Assembly: GCF_012726345.1 (NCBI RefSeq)
Contig: NZ_PTXN01000003.1
Location: 40,996-104,995 of the forward strand
DNA length: 64,000 bases
Direction of reading: 5' to 3'
Source of the DNA: Marinomonas sp. UCMA 3892
GTDB taxonomy: Bacteria; Pseudomonadota; Gammaproteobacteria; Pseudomonadales; Marinomonadaceae
The notes below the pieces were generated by a model. It searched no databases. It saw only the letters and a program-made list of their open reading frames with translations, and was not told the origin of the DNA. Below, one piece after another: positions 1 through 8,437 of this stretch; the stretch's first letter is position 1; each line of letters begins with the position of its first letter. The position numbers and the translations under genes were made by a program.

Positions 1-348
1 TATCGAAGTGCTGAATTAATGCGTGAGGCTTTGCCTTTAGGCGAGTGCTATGGAGGGTATTACGCAGTCTCGATTGATCGTTGGTTAACGCTCTCTTATC
101 AACCATCCATCTTTGGCGCATTCAATGACTTCAATGAGCGCAGTGATCGGGTGGAATACAGCGACAATGTCGTTGACCCAAAGAACCTAAACAAGAGACG
201 TGCGCAAGTAGGTTTGATCAATTTAAACAAAGCCAATGAAGAATGGGCTGATATGATTCGTCAGCGTAAAGCTTATCGATACACCAAAGATGAGTGGCAG
301 GCACTAATACGCAAATGGGCATTAGAAGGCGGCTATATTGCTGCCTAG
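1..348 (+). CDS. C-terminal part of an unrecognised protein, cut by the window start
   Basis: The frame is open from base 1 to a TAG at 346-348, so the true start lies outside the window; the Met at 19 is probably internal. The visible 115 residues are soluble and mixed-charge, with aromatic and charged residues near the end (motif WADMIRQRKAYRYTKDEW). No domain was recognised. The gene is followed by a 13-bp perfect hairpin. Codon use looks ordinary, so it is probably a real gene end. Function unknown. Confidence 0.55.
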   Translation, partial: YRSAELMREALPLGECYGGYYAVSIDRWLTLSYQPSIFGAFNDFNERSDRVEYSDNVVDPKNLNKRRAQVGLINLNKANEEWADMIRQRKAYRYTKDEWQALIRKWALEGGYIAA

Positions 349-370
349 CAGCCATTAGCCTATACGCACC

Positions 371-404
371 ATTGCAGTCAGATAACCTTCCATCTGACTG
401 CAAT
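371..404 (+). terminator. Hairpin after the first gene
   Basis: Perfect 13-bp arms at 371-383 and 392-404 around an 8-base loop (AACCTTCC). No clear T-tract follows, so it may be an mRNA 3' end structure rather than a classical intrinsic terminator. It is placed 22 bp after the stop of the first gene. Confidence 0.5.
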
Positions 405-422
405 TCTTCGACATATATTTTA

Positions 423-659
423 TTAAACGACTTCACCTGATACGTGTACTTTGAAGAAGGCTTGGTATCCTTTGGCGCGATCTTTTTGCTGGCGACTCCA
501 TTGAATATAGAGACCATGGGGTTGCCAGAGCTCACTTTGTCGCTCTAAAGCAATGCTAAAACTCTCAGAAGTTTTGAGCGACGTTATGAAACATTGTAAT
601 ATGTTATCTAAAAAGGGAATCGTGAATAAAGCGGCAGCAAACAGCCCATATCGCCACTT
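423..659 (-). pseudogene. Possible remnant of a REP-associated (Y1) transposase
   Basis: The minus strand holds a 78-codon open stretch between two stops, with no good start codon. Its last ~40 residues contain LWQPHGLYIQW followed by RAKGYQAFFKVHV. This pattern (PHxLY, then a basic spacer, then YxAxFxxH) resembles the region after the catalytic part of REP-associated tyrosine transposases of the IS200/IS605 type. The frame then stops early. The upstream half (GLFAAALFTIPFLDNILQCF) does not resemble that family. I read it as a decayed fragment; it could instead be chance coding. Confidence 0.3.
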
Positions 660-724
660 TTAAAGTAGAAGCAGACTTGGAAATAAACTGGGACTAGGCG
701 TATTAGGCGCCTCTAAAACGAAAA

Positions 725-743
725 CCCCAGCTCAAGGCTGGGG
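725..743 (-). terminator. GC-rich hairpin with T-tract on the minus strand
   Basis: Stem CCCCAGC/GCTGGGG with loop TCAAG. Read on the minus strand it is followed by TTTTCGTTTT, a good intrinsic terminator. No minus-strand gene lies immediately to its right, so it may belong to lost DNA or protect the neighbouring gene from antisense transcription. Confidence 0.5.
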
Positions 744-867
744 CGAGTATTTAGGTCTTTGCGAAAGGTCATTAGCTAAACGCTCATTGGAGCCAAACGC
801 CAACCTTAGGATTAATTCTAGGCCCTACGCTCCCACTAGTCAACACAACATAAAATGGAAGGCAAGG

Positions 868-1773
868 ATGCCAAATACTATTAACAATCAATCAGCATTA
901 ATAAATCAACTTATCTCCAACAAACGGCTCGAAAGCTACAAGGCTGTTTTTCATTGTTCAAATGAGGCTGAACTTATCGGTGCATATCTCTGGAATATTG
1001 AGGTGTGCTCAGCTCTATTCCCGCTTCTAACCAGCGCTGAAGTGACTCTTAGAAATTCAATCGATCATGCATTAACACAAAGCTTCGGTCGCTTTTGGTG
1101 GCGAAAAGGGCGATTACGCTATAATTCTTATGCCCCAGACAAAGAGCCGCCTTTTTCAGTCTCGGCAATTACTAACAACTTTTCAAAAGCAACGAACCAA
1201 GTTAAGCGTGATAAACAAGCACGCTACAATATAGCCAATGTTCGACCGTTGCATCAGGAAATCATAGCGAAAACAGAATTCTCCACTTGGGAGTTCATTT
1301 TGGATAGTGAATTCATGGGTGATGAACTCATATGGCCTGCACAACTTGGGAAAGTATTTCAGGGAAAATGGCCCTCATCCAGTGCAGCGAGTATGCTCAG
1401 TTCAACAAAAGACCTTGTTAAAACATTAAGAGAATTTCGTAATCGTGTTTCTCATAACGAACCCACCTGGAAACGATACGGAGTGGATAGCCAAGAAGAT
1501 GCCATTGCTCACTTACACGAAAAAATAGACCGTATCTACAAGCTGATCCTCTTAATTTCACCACGTAAAGCGGAACTCGTTAAAGAACAGAACTTCCTAT
1601 CAAGCGCCATGAGAGTTTGCTCAACAAATGAAACTTCCATCTGCCAAAATAATAATATCGACTCGATAAAGGAACTTAGGCACGCAATGATGGAAGCAAC
1701 AGCCCAAAACCACACAATCATAATTGAAACCTCAGAAGCACCGCATTGCAAACTCATACCATTAAGGTATTAA
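868..1773 (+). CDS. Abi-family (AbiF/AbiD-like) HEPN-type protein
   Basis: Probable 301-residue abortive-infection-type protein. The start at ATG 868 is preferred over an in-frame TTG at 787 because GGAAGG sits 5 bases upstream. The helical protein has a conserved-looking centre (YLWNIEVCSALFPLLTSAEV) and an RNRVSH motif at residues 191-196. This fits the R-x4-H signature of HEPN ribonucleases, with which Abi_2 proteins have been linked. Family members are predicted to cleave RNA during phage infection; that activity here is inference. The gene stands alone, with a transposase-like remnant upstream and a terminator downstream. No antitoxin gene is visible beside it. Confidence 0.7.
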   Translation: MPNTINNQSALINQLISNKRLESYKAVFHCSNEAELIGAYLWNIEVCSALFPLLTSAEVTLRNSIDHALTQSFGRFWWRKGRLRYNSYAPDKEPPFSVSAITNNFSKATNQVKRDKQARYNIANVRPLHQEIIAKTEFSTWEFILDSEFMGDELIWPAQLGKVFQGKWPSSSAASMLSSTKDLVKTLREFRNRVSHNEPTWKRYGVDSQEDAIAHLHEKIDRIYKLILLISPRKAELVKEQNFLSSAMRVCSTNETSICQNNNIDSIKELRHAMMEATAQNHTIIIETSEAPHCKLIPLRY

Positions 1774-2107
1774 AGCCTTACTAATAAGCTCTCAACACTA
1801 CTAAGAGAACATCATCAACATCAACGCGTCTTTATTGGTAGAAACGGGTGCTAGGATAACCAGGACAATCAATTTGACGCATCCGTCACAGTGTATATAT
1901 CTAACAGTGCGCGCCGTGGGACTTGTTTAGCAAAAGCTTTCCCCCCCCCGCGGACAGATGATAAAGAAGCCTGTATCTAAAGATATGGGCTTTTTTATGC
2001 CCGCCGAAGATTTCCCAATCTTCCCATCTCAAGAGCACTAAAAAGCAATTACAAGCAATTGGTGTCAGGTGAAAATTAAGCTTAATATCGCCAATTTAAT
2101 TTACCCT
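1774..2107. other. Intergenic region with poly-C tract
   Basis: No coding sequence is supported in these 334 bases. They hold a run of nine C residues at 1941-1949, prone to slippage, and an intrinsic terminator at 1967-1996. The rest shows no structure I can name. Confidence 0.6.
1967..1996 (+). terminator. Intrinsic terminator
   Basis: Imperfect stem AAGCCTGTATC/GATATGGGCTT with loop TAAA, followed by a T-rich run (TTTTTT). It lies about 190 bp after the Abi-type gene and is the first terminator in that direction. Confidence 0.6.
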
Positions 2108-2968
2108 TTAACAAAATTTTTTTGCTCCCACCACGCACAAAACGGCTGCCAGTGTTACCCACAGCATGGTTAAACTGATGCTTTCTTGCAGTAACCAAGC
2201 CGCCAGTAAAAACCCCATAAATGGTTGAATTAATTGCAGCTGACTCACCGCCGCAATACCACCTAGCGCCAACCCTCTATACCAGAAAATAAAGCCAAAC
2301 AGCATACTAAAAAGGGAGACATAGCCAAGCCCTAGCCATGCCGATGTCGTCACCAAAGCGAATGAGCTGGGCCATAGGAAATACAGCAATGGCAGCATCA
2401 CAGGTAAAGACACGACTAAAGACCAGCAGATCACCTGCCATCCACCTAATACACGCGACAAACGTGCGCCTTCCGCATACCCCATACCACAGACAACTAT
2501 CGCCGCCAGCATTAAACCATCACCCATTAACGATACTTCACCCGCACCTAAGGCGGCATAGCCAACCACCAAGGTTGCCCCCACCAATGAAAAGAACCAA
2601 AACGGCCAGCTAGGACGTTCACCGCCTCTTAGCACTGCAAACAACGCGGTACAGATGGGCAATACGCCCACAAACACCACACAATGCGCTGAGGTGACGT
2701 ACTGCAGTGCAAAAGCCGTCAATAAAGGAAAACCAACCACTACTCCCATAGCACTAAGCAAGAGCGTAAAAATTTGCGAGGTATTAGGGCGAGGCTGTTT
2801 GAGCAGCAGTAAAAATAATAAACCTAATAATCCAGCAATCGAAGCTCGAGCCACTGTTAAGAAAGTAGGATCAAAGCCTTGCAGAGCGATTCGTGTCGCC
2901 GGTAACGAACCGGCAAAAGTCGCCACGCCCACGAAACCACTAAGCCAACCTTGTGTTACAGGTTTCAT
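2108..2968 (-). CDS. EamA/DMT-family transporter
   Basis: A 286-residue inner-membrane protein with about ten hydrophobic helices forming two EamA repeats, the usual size of RhaT/YdcZ-like drug/metabolite exporters. AGGGAG lies 7 bases upstream of the ATG. It is divergent from a MocR-type regulator across 129 bp. Such pairs commonly mean the regulator controls the exporter, with an amino acid or amine as likely substrate; that is inference. Substrate cannot be read from sequence. Confidence 0.85.
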   Translation of the reverse strand: MKPVTQGWLSGFVGVATFAGSLPATRIALQGFDPTFLTVARASIAGLLGLLFLLLLKQPRPNTSQIFTLLLSAMGVVVGFPLLTAFALQYVTSAHCVVFVGVLPICTALFAVLRGGERPSWPFWFFSLVGATLVVGYAALGAGEVSLMGDGLMLAAIVVCGMGYAEGARLSRVLGGWQVICWSLVVSLPVMLPLLYFLWPSSFALVTTSAWLGLGYVSLFSMLFGFIFWYRGLALGGIAAVSQLQLIQPFMGFLLAAWLLQESISLTMLWVTLAAVLCVVGAKKFC

Positions 2969-3097
2969 ATCATTCTCCCTAAAAATAATAGCACTATGAA
3001 AACGAAAAAATGGCTATAAGAGGAGATACAAACCGACACAATTTAAAAAAACTGTTATGGTTATATTGGCAATACAATTTGAAAGTAGAGGATAAGT

Positions 3098-4486
3098 ATG
3101 GCTCGTGCAGGCACATTGATTGAATCAGTAATGAAGGATATTGAGTCAAAAATCACGTCGCGGGCCTACTTGCCCAATACGCGTTTACCTTCCGTTCGCG
3201 CCCAAGCTAAAGCCATGCAGGTTTCAGTCTCCACTGTTGTCGAAGCCTATGATCGCCTCGTCGCAGAAGGCTGCATTGTGTCTCGCCCTGGAGCAGGCTT
3301 TTATACCTGTGGTCCTATTGCGCCCTTAAACCTCACTCATATTGGCCCTACAGTAGCGCGGGAGATCGACCCGTTATGGGTCTCACGAGAATCGCTGGAA
3401 TCAACACCTGGCTCATTGATGCCGGGCTGTGGATGGCTTCCCTCTGAATGGTTCTATCAATCAGGCATAAAACGCGCTCTGCGAAACCTTGCCAGAACTC
3501 ATTCCTTAGATTTGACAGAATATGCGCCACCTAAAGGCTCCCAAGCGTTTCGTCATTTCTTACAACGTCGGATGTTGAGCCATAATATTGAGGTCACTGC
3601 TGAACAGATTATGCTAACTGAGTCTGGGACTCATGCCATTGATTTAATTGGTCGCTTTCTCCTTTCTCCAGACGATACTGTGCTGGTCGACGATCCCTGC
3701 TACTTTAACTTTCACGCTTTATTAAAAGCACACAGAGTCAACATTATTGGGATTCCCTACACGCCCAATGGGCCTGACTTAGAGCGTTTTGCACAAGCGA
3801 TAAAAGACTACAATCCTAGGCTTTATATCACTAACTCAAGTGTTCATAACCCAACAGGAGCTCATTTAGCACCGCATGTTGCCCATAAATTACTCACACT
3901 AACTCAGGCATCGGAACTGGTTATTGTTGAAGATGATATTTTTGCTGATTTAGAAACCACTCGCTCACCACGTTTAGCGGCCTTGGATGGTTTAAATCAC
4001 GTCATTGAAATTGGTAGTTTTTCCAAAACGGTATCCGCTTCAGTGCGCTGTGGTTACATTGCCGCGAGGCAAGATTGGATAGAGCAACTGGTGGACTTAA
4101 AAATCGCCACATCATTCAGTGGCAATCGCCTCGACAGTGAAATCGTTTTACAAACACTGACAGATAGTGGCTATCGTAAGCACATGGATAAACTTCATAA
4201 CTGGCTTGCGAAACAACGACAAAGCACCACGAAAAAGCTGGTCAACTTAGGTATTCAACCTTGGATTCAACCGAAAGACGGTATGTTCTTATGGTGCCAA
4301 TTACCCACAGGCAAAAACGCCACTCAACTAGCCCGTGATTGTTTGAGCAAAGGGGTCGTTCTCGCCCCGGGCAATGTTTTTAGCCAATCTCAGAATGCCC
4401 ATGATTATCTTCGCTTCAATGTGGCACAATGCACGGATCAGAAAATTTTTGACGTATTGGCTTGGGCTTTAGACCAGCAGAGATAA
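3098..4486 (+). CDS. MocR-type regulator (GntR HTH fused to aminotransferase)
   Basis: 462 residues: a GntR winged helix at about 5-72 (RLPSVRAQAKAMQVSVSTVV), then a class I aminotransferase-like domain. The PLP-binding segment is SFSKTVSASVRCGY, with the lysine in place, and NPTGAH is present. MocR proteins bind PLP or PLP-amino-acid adducts and act as transcription factors rather than transaminases. It probably controls the divergent EamA exporter. Two ACAATTT copies lie in the shared promoter region (around 3038 and 3075); whether they are binding sites is unknown. Confidence 0.88.
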   Translation: MARAGTLIESVMKDIESKITSRAYLPNTRLPSVRAQAKAMQVSVSTVVEAYDRLVAEGCIVSRPGAGFYTCGPIAPLNLTHIGPTVAREIDPLWVSRESLESTPGSLMPGCGWLPSEWFYQSGIKRALRNLARTHSLDLTEYAPPKGSQAFRHFLQRRMLSHNIEVTAEQIMLTESGTHAIDLIGRFLLSPDDTVLVDDPCYFNFHALLKAHRVNIIGIPYTPNGPDLERFAQAIKDYNPRLYITNSSVHNPTGAHLAPHVAHKLLTLTQASELVIVEDDIFADLETTRSPRLAALDGLNHVIEIGSFSKTVSASVRCGYIAARQDWIEQLVDLKIATSFSGNRLDSEIVLQTLTDSGYRKHMDKLHNWLAKQRQSTTKKLVNLGIQPWIQPKDGMFLWCQLPTGKNATQLARDCLSKGVVLAPGNVFSQSQNAHDYLRFNVAQCTDQKIFDVLAWALDQQR

Positions 4487-4765
4487 AAATCGGCAGTATG
4501 AAGAGATGTTGCACGTAATTTATGATTATAACGACACTGTATTGAGAATGGATTCTAGTTTTTAGGTGAGTCTGGCTCTCAGGTATCGAACAATTTTGCT
4601 ATTTTCATCTGTCCCAAATTTCAAAAACCACTTTGCTCGCCCTCTTAAAGACCAGACCTCTTTTGCGACCTATTTTGGTGCAAATATGACGTGTTTTGTT
4701 CGTCTGTTTCAGCATTAAATCGGTAGAATCAAGTTTTACCATGATGGTTAGAGCGAGGAAGGTAG

Positions 4766-5362
4766 ATGGAGTTTAATATAAAGCTTATTTTTAGTTGCAT
4801 CGCCATTGTGTTGGCGATCATTGGCTTTGTGCCTTACATTGCGCTGATCTTACGCGGCCAAGTAAAACCTCACGTATTTTCGTGGGTGATTTGGGGCATA
4901 ACCACAACCATCATTTTCTTTGCTCAACTGGAAGCTGAAGGCGGCGTAGGTGCATGGCCTATTGGGCTATCGGGGTTTATTACGATTTTCATTGCTTTCT
5001 TGGCATATATAAAGCGCGGCGATGCTACTATCACCAAGTTGGATTGGGGCTTTTTAGTCGTGGCGTTGGCGTCGTTACCACTGTGGTATATCACTAGTGA
5101 TCCCTTGTGGACCGTGGTAATTCTGACCACAGTTGATATGATCGGCTTTGGTCCCACCTTCCGAAAAGCTTATCACCGCCCCTTTGAAGACAGCCGTGTG
5201 TTCTTTATTATTATGATTTTACGTAATGCATGTTCCGTTGTGGCACTCGAAGCCTACTCAGTTACCACCGTACTGTTTCCGTTCTGTTTGGCAGTAGGTT
5301 TTTTAATTCTATTAATTATCCTGCAGCACCGTCGCGGTGTGCTGTCCCAGCAAGCAGCTTAG
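4766..5362 (+). CDS. Conserved multi-pass membrane protein
   Basis: 198 residues with about six hydrophobic segments and a short basic tail. The order (VPYIALILRGQVKPHVFSWVIW, then repeated two- or three-helix units) recalls small PQ-loop/SWEET-like transporters, but I cannot assign it. GAGGAAGG at 4755-4762 supports the ATG at 4766. It is single, followed by a long palindrome. Function unknown. Confidence 0.7.
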   Translation: MEFNIKLIFSCIAIVLAIIGFVPYIALILRGQVKPHVFSWVIWGITTTIIFFAQLEAEGGVGAWPIGLSGFITIFIAFLAYIKRGDATITKLDWGFLVVALASLPLWYITSDPLWTVVILTTVDMIGFGPTFRKAYHRPFEDSRVFFIIMILRNACSVVALEAYSVTTVLFPFCLAVGFLILLIILQHRRGVLSQQAA

Positions 5363-5406
5363 TTTGATCAACGATTATTGATTGAGGTCAAGCTAATTGT
5401 CATTGT

Positions 5407-5454
5407 GTTGCATTATGCCTAGATCAACAATCTGCTGCCTAGGCATAATGCAAC
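5407..5454. repeat. Perfect 16-bp inverted repeat
   Basis: Arms at 5407-5422 (GTTGCATTATGCCTAG) and 5439-5454 are exact reverse complements, separated by 16 bases. No T-tract follows on either strand. It may be a Rho-independent-like 3' end, a protein-binding palindrome or a small repeat element. Confidence 0.6.
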
Positions 5455-5647
5455 CCAAGTAAGTAATACTACGTTAGGCGGTTACTTTTAATGATTTCCC
5501 CTTTTTCTATTGTCTTTGCTGACATTTCTAACAAAAAGCGCAAATTACAAGCCGCTTGCTGACTATCTATGCTGAGTTAATGAACTTTCCTACGAGGAAT
5601 TTTGTTTTAAAGTAACGCTATCAATCAGAGCTTTTCTGGAGCTAATT

Positions 5648-6031
5648 ATGTCTACTTACAAAAACGGTGTATCGCTGAATGCAAAGCGTTATAACGACAA
5701 GTTGTTACTAAACATGAAAACATCAGGCCACCCAAGCGAGATGGATTTTGAAAAAATTACCCCTCAGCTAGAAGCCGCAATTTATTCTATCCATTCGCCT
5801 TACGCAGGCTTACTTGTCGATATTAGTGAATTCGAAGGCTGGAGTATGAAAAGTGCGTGGACAGAGTTTTTACTCAGCCAACGACTCGGTGGTGAATTTG
5901 ATCGTATTGCTATTTATGGCAAAAGCCCTTGGCAAAACCGACTTATCCGTGTGATTAGCTGGTTTATCTCAGCAGACATCAAGGTATTCAAGCGTAAGAA
6001 AGAAGCCACAGACTGGGTTATGTCTTCATAA
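5648..6031 (+). CDS. SpoIIAA-like (STAS-like) protein
   Basis: 127 residues, soluble, with the pattern of the SpoIIAA-like family: an N-terminal strand region, then YAGLLVDISEFEGWSMKSAW in the middle and a C-terminal helix with basic residues (KVFKRKKEATDWV). Members of this family adopt a STAS-related/CRAL-TRIO-like fold, and their role is mostly unknown. It is monocistronic and converges on the YdjM-like gene. Confidence 0.7.
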   Translation: MSTYKNGVSLNAKRYNDKLLLNMKTSGHPSEMDFEKITPQLEAAIYSIHSPYAGLLVDISEFEGWSMKSAWTEFLLSQRLGGEFDRIAIYGKSPWQNRLIRVISWFISADIKVFKRKKEATDWVMSS

Positions 6032-6058
6032 GCCAGTCCTGTCTTACTACTGTATTAT

Positions 6059-6781
6059 CTAGCTCCAAAGCGAAGGTAATGCCTTTAGTTCTTGCACTAA
6101 CCATGTGGCTAACGTTTCGTGCTCGGGCCACCAAGCAAATGTATCAAGCCAAGCATCTGCACTTGGGCTGAGCCAGTAGCCCACCACACATCCAAGTACT
6201 AACAAAATAGAAGCTAGCGGCTCGCCCCAGTCGGTGATTTTCATAGCCGTGCCAAATGAACGCTTAATACGCATCCCAGACAGCTCGATGCTATATAATT
6301 CATCAAGAACTAGATGAATGGTCGCACCAAGAAACACAAAAGCACCAATGCCCCACGCGGTTTTCTCTGGCAAAGCAAATAGATGATACGCCGCTGGCAC
6401 AGCAAGAATGACAAACATTATATTCGCCAGCACACTGTGTAACGTGCCTCTGTGAATGGTGAATTGCTCAAACACCCAGCGAATGGGAAATCGCACCACC
6501 AGATAGCTGACAATCGCTAACGCGAGAATTTGCCAATGCAGTAACTTATCCATGCCAAATGCAATCGCTAAGCCACCAGCCAAAGCACCAAATAGCCGGA
6601 AAATTAGTCGAATAGCAGCAGAGTCATCGGCATCTATGTCAGGCAATAGTCCACCAAATGTGCCCGCTAACGCATAAAAAATCGCCTCGTTCATGTTGGC
6701 AAAGCCCATGATAAAGCAGGTTGCAGCCAAAGGCGCACTCAATACGGCTGCCACGGTAACATGGGTCTTAAAATCGGCCAT
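6059..6781 (-). CDS. YdjM-like membrane-bound metal-dependent hydrolase
   Basis: 240 residues with several membrane helices and the family's His/Asp motifs: LLPDIDADDS near residue 44, HRGTLHS near 115 and HLVLDELYS near 155, which would bind metal. The E. coli relative YdjM is LexA-controlled, but I see no clear LexA box in the upstream 200 bp. The enzymatic substrate of the family is unknown. Confidence 0.8.
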   Translation of the reverse strand: MADFKTHVTVAAVLSAPLAATCFIMGFANMNEAIFYALAGTFGGLLPDIDADDSAAIRLIFRLFGALAGGLAIAFGMDKLLHWQILALAIVSYLVVRFPIRWVFEQFTIHRGTLHSVLANIMFVILAVPAAYHLFALPEKTAWGIGAFVFLGATIHLVLDELYSIELSGMRIKRSFGTAMKITDWGEPLASILLVLGCVVGYWLSPSADAWLDTFAWWPEHETLATWLVQELKALPSLWS

Positions 6782-6984
6782 TGTTTTTTGCCCTTACTAC
6801 AAAGATTTAAATCAAAATCAGCTTTTAACAAAGGATTAACGGTTAGTGGGCGCATACTACCGCATATAAATCACAAAATTAAAGACGGTCGTTTGTAAAG
6901 GAATCATAAACTTCCAGCTATTTTTGTTTATACTTAGCCCACTGCAGGCGAGAGCGCTTGATTTAACTGATTAAGAGACAATGA

Positions 6985-7662
6985 ATGGCAAAGCGTAAAC
7001 AAGGTATATTCGGTAGGATTTGGTTTGTTGCATGGCGTTTTTTGCTGTTATTCGTGATTGTTTTGTTCCTGTTTCGGTTTGTGCCACTACCAACCACCTC
7101 CTTCATGCTGCAAAGCCAGTATCCGGTCAAACACACTTGGATTAGCATTGATAAGCTACCGACTTATATGCCGCTGGCGGTTGTGGCGTCTGAAGATCAA
7201 CGTTTTCCGGATCACTTTGGTGTCGACTTTACAGCGATCAGTAAAGCGCTCGACCAATACGACGATGGCGACGGACTACGCGGCGCCAGCACCATTACCC
7301 AACAAACCGCAAAGAATCTCTTTCTGTGGTCAGGACGAAGCTTTATTCGCAAAGGCCTAGAAGCCGGTTTAGCCATCGGCCTAGAAACCCTTTGGGGTAA
7401 GAAACGCATTCTCGAAGTGTATTTAAATATCGCTGAATTTGGCAAAGGCATCTACGGAGTTGAGGCCGCCAGCCAGCATTATTTTGGCCGCTCCGCTAGC
7501 AAGCTCACCATGAATCAAGCGGCACGACTGGCCGTGCTATTACCCAGTCCAAGAACTCGAAACCCAAATGATTTAACTTTTTATCTTCGCGAAAGAGTCG
7601 ACTGGGTTGAACGCCAAATGCAGCAACTTGGCCCTGATTATCTCAAACCAATTATTGAGTAA
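6985..7662 (+). CDS. mtgA: Monofunctional peptidoglycan glycosyltransferase
   Basis: 225 residues: one N-terminal signal-anchor helix (about 12-35), then a glycosyltransferase family 51 domain. The catalytic Glu lies in VASEDQRFPDHFGVDF, followed by GASTITQQTAKNLFLW and a second motif EVYLNIAEFGKGIYG. It polymerises lipid II into glycan strands at the periplasmic face and has no transpeptidase domain. Length fits MtgA. ATG 6985 is chosen; another ATG at 6981 is out of frame. Its end meets the end of the B12 ATPase gene with one base between. Confidence 0.93.
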   Translation: MAKRKQGIFGRIWFVAWRFLLLFVIVLFLFRFVPLPTTSFMLQSQYPVKHTWISIDKLPTYMPLAVVASEDQRFPDHFGVDFTAISKALDQYDDGDGLRGASTITQQTAKNLFLWSGRSFIRKGLEAGLAIGLETLWGKKRILEVYLNIAEFGKGIYGVEAASQHYFGRSASKLTMNQAARLAVLLPSPRTRNPNDLTFYLRERVDWVERQMQQLGPDYLKPIIE

Positions 7663-7663
7663 A

Positions 7664-8437
7664 TTAGGCTATTGGCACAAATAGTGGTTTGCCGTTTAGT
7701 TCTGTCATGGCCAGTTTCTGGCGATAAAGCGGTTCTAGATTTTGCTGAGTTAATAAGCTAGCGGCTTTTCCCCAGATCGGTGGACGGTCTGGGTACAAAA
7801 GTAGTACATGAGAGCACCATTGAGCAGCAACATTTACATCGTGCAGTGACATAACAACCACTTTCTCCATGCTAGCTTGTTCTGCGAGTAAACCCATCAC
7901 CGCGACTTGATAATGCAAATCTAGATGATTAGTCGGTTCGTCCACCAGCCATACATCGGGCGTTTGCGCCATCAAAGCCGCTAACGCTGCACGTTGTCGT
8001 TCTCCACCCGATAAACTGTTTAACGCCCGTTGTGCAAACTCTGCCAAGTCCAAACGTTCTAACGCCGAGTATGCCAGAGCTAAGTCCTGTTCGCTCTCCA
8101 TTTCCCAAGGCGATAAATGCGGAAAGCGCCCCAACAAAACAGTTTCCAGCACGCTCGCAGGGAAACCATCTTGATGCTCTTGAAACATAATGCCAATTTG
8201 CTGAGCGAGTTTTAAGCGATGCAATTCGGTAATAGGTTGGTCATTTAATTCAATAGTGCCTAGTGCTGGCGCTTTCAAAGCTGCCAGAGTATGCAGTAAG
8301 GTAGTTTTTCCCACGCCATTTGGCCCCAAAATCCCCCACATTTGGCCAGCTTGAAAGGTTAATGACAAAGCATGCGTTGGTTGGGCAGATTTATTAGGTA
8401 TCGCCGCCAGCAATTGAGTCAATTTCAGCTTGGTCAT
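7664..8437 (-). CDS. btuD: B12 ABC transporter ATPase (BtuD-like)
   Basis: 257-residue ABC ATPase with Walker A GPNGVGKTTLL, Q-loop MFQEHQDG, signature LSGGERQRAA, Walker B VWLVDEPTNHLD and switch SLHDVN. The start at ATG 8437 overlaps the permease stop as ATGA; a longer upstream extension would run inside the permease gene and has no homology look. Last gene of a riboswitch-controlled operon, so the cargo is most likely cobalamin. By family alone it could be a ferric-siderophore ATPase. Confidence 0.88.
   Translation of the reverse strand: MTKLKLTQLLAAIPNKSAQPTHALSLTFQAGQMWGILGPNGVGKTTLLHTLAALKAPALGTIELNDQPITELHRLKLAQQIGIMFQEHQDGFPASVLETVLLGRFPHLSPWEMESEQDLALAYSALERLDLAEFAQRALNSLSGGERQRAALAALMAQTPDVWLVDEPTNHLDLHYQVAVMGLLAEQASMEKVVVMSLHDVNVAAQWCSHVLLLYPDRPPIWGKAASLLTQQNLEPLYRQKLAMTELNGKPLFVPIA

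Noticed and set aside
6782-6984. LexA box before the YdjM-like gene
   Set aside because: No CTG-N10-CAG palindrome was found in the upstream region.
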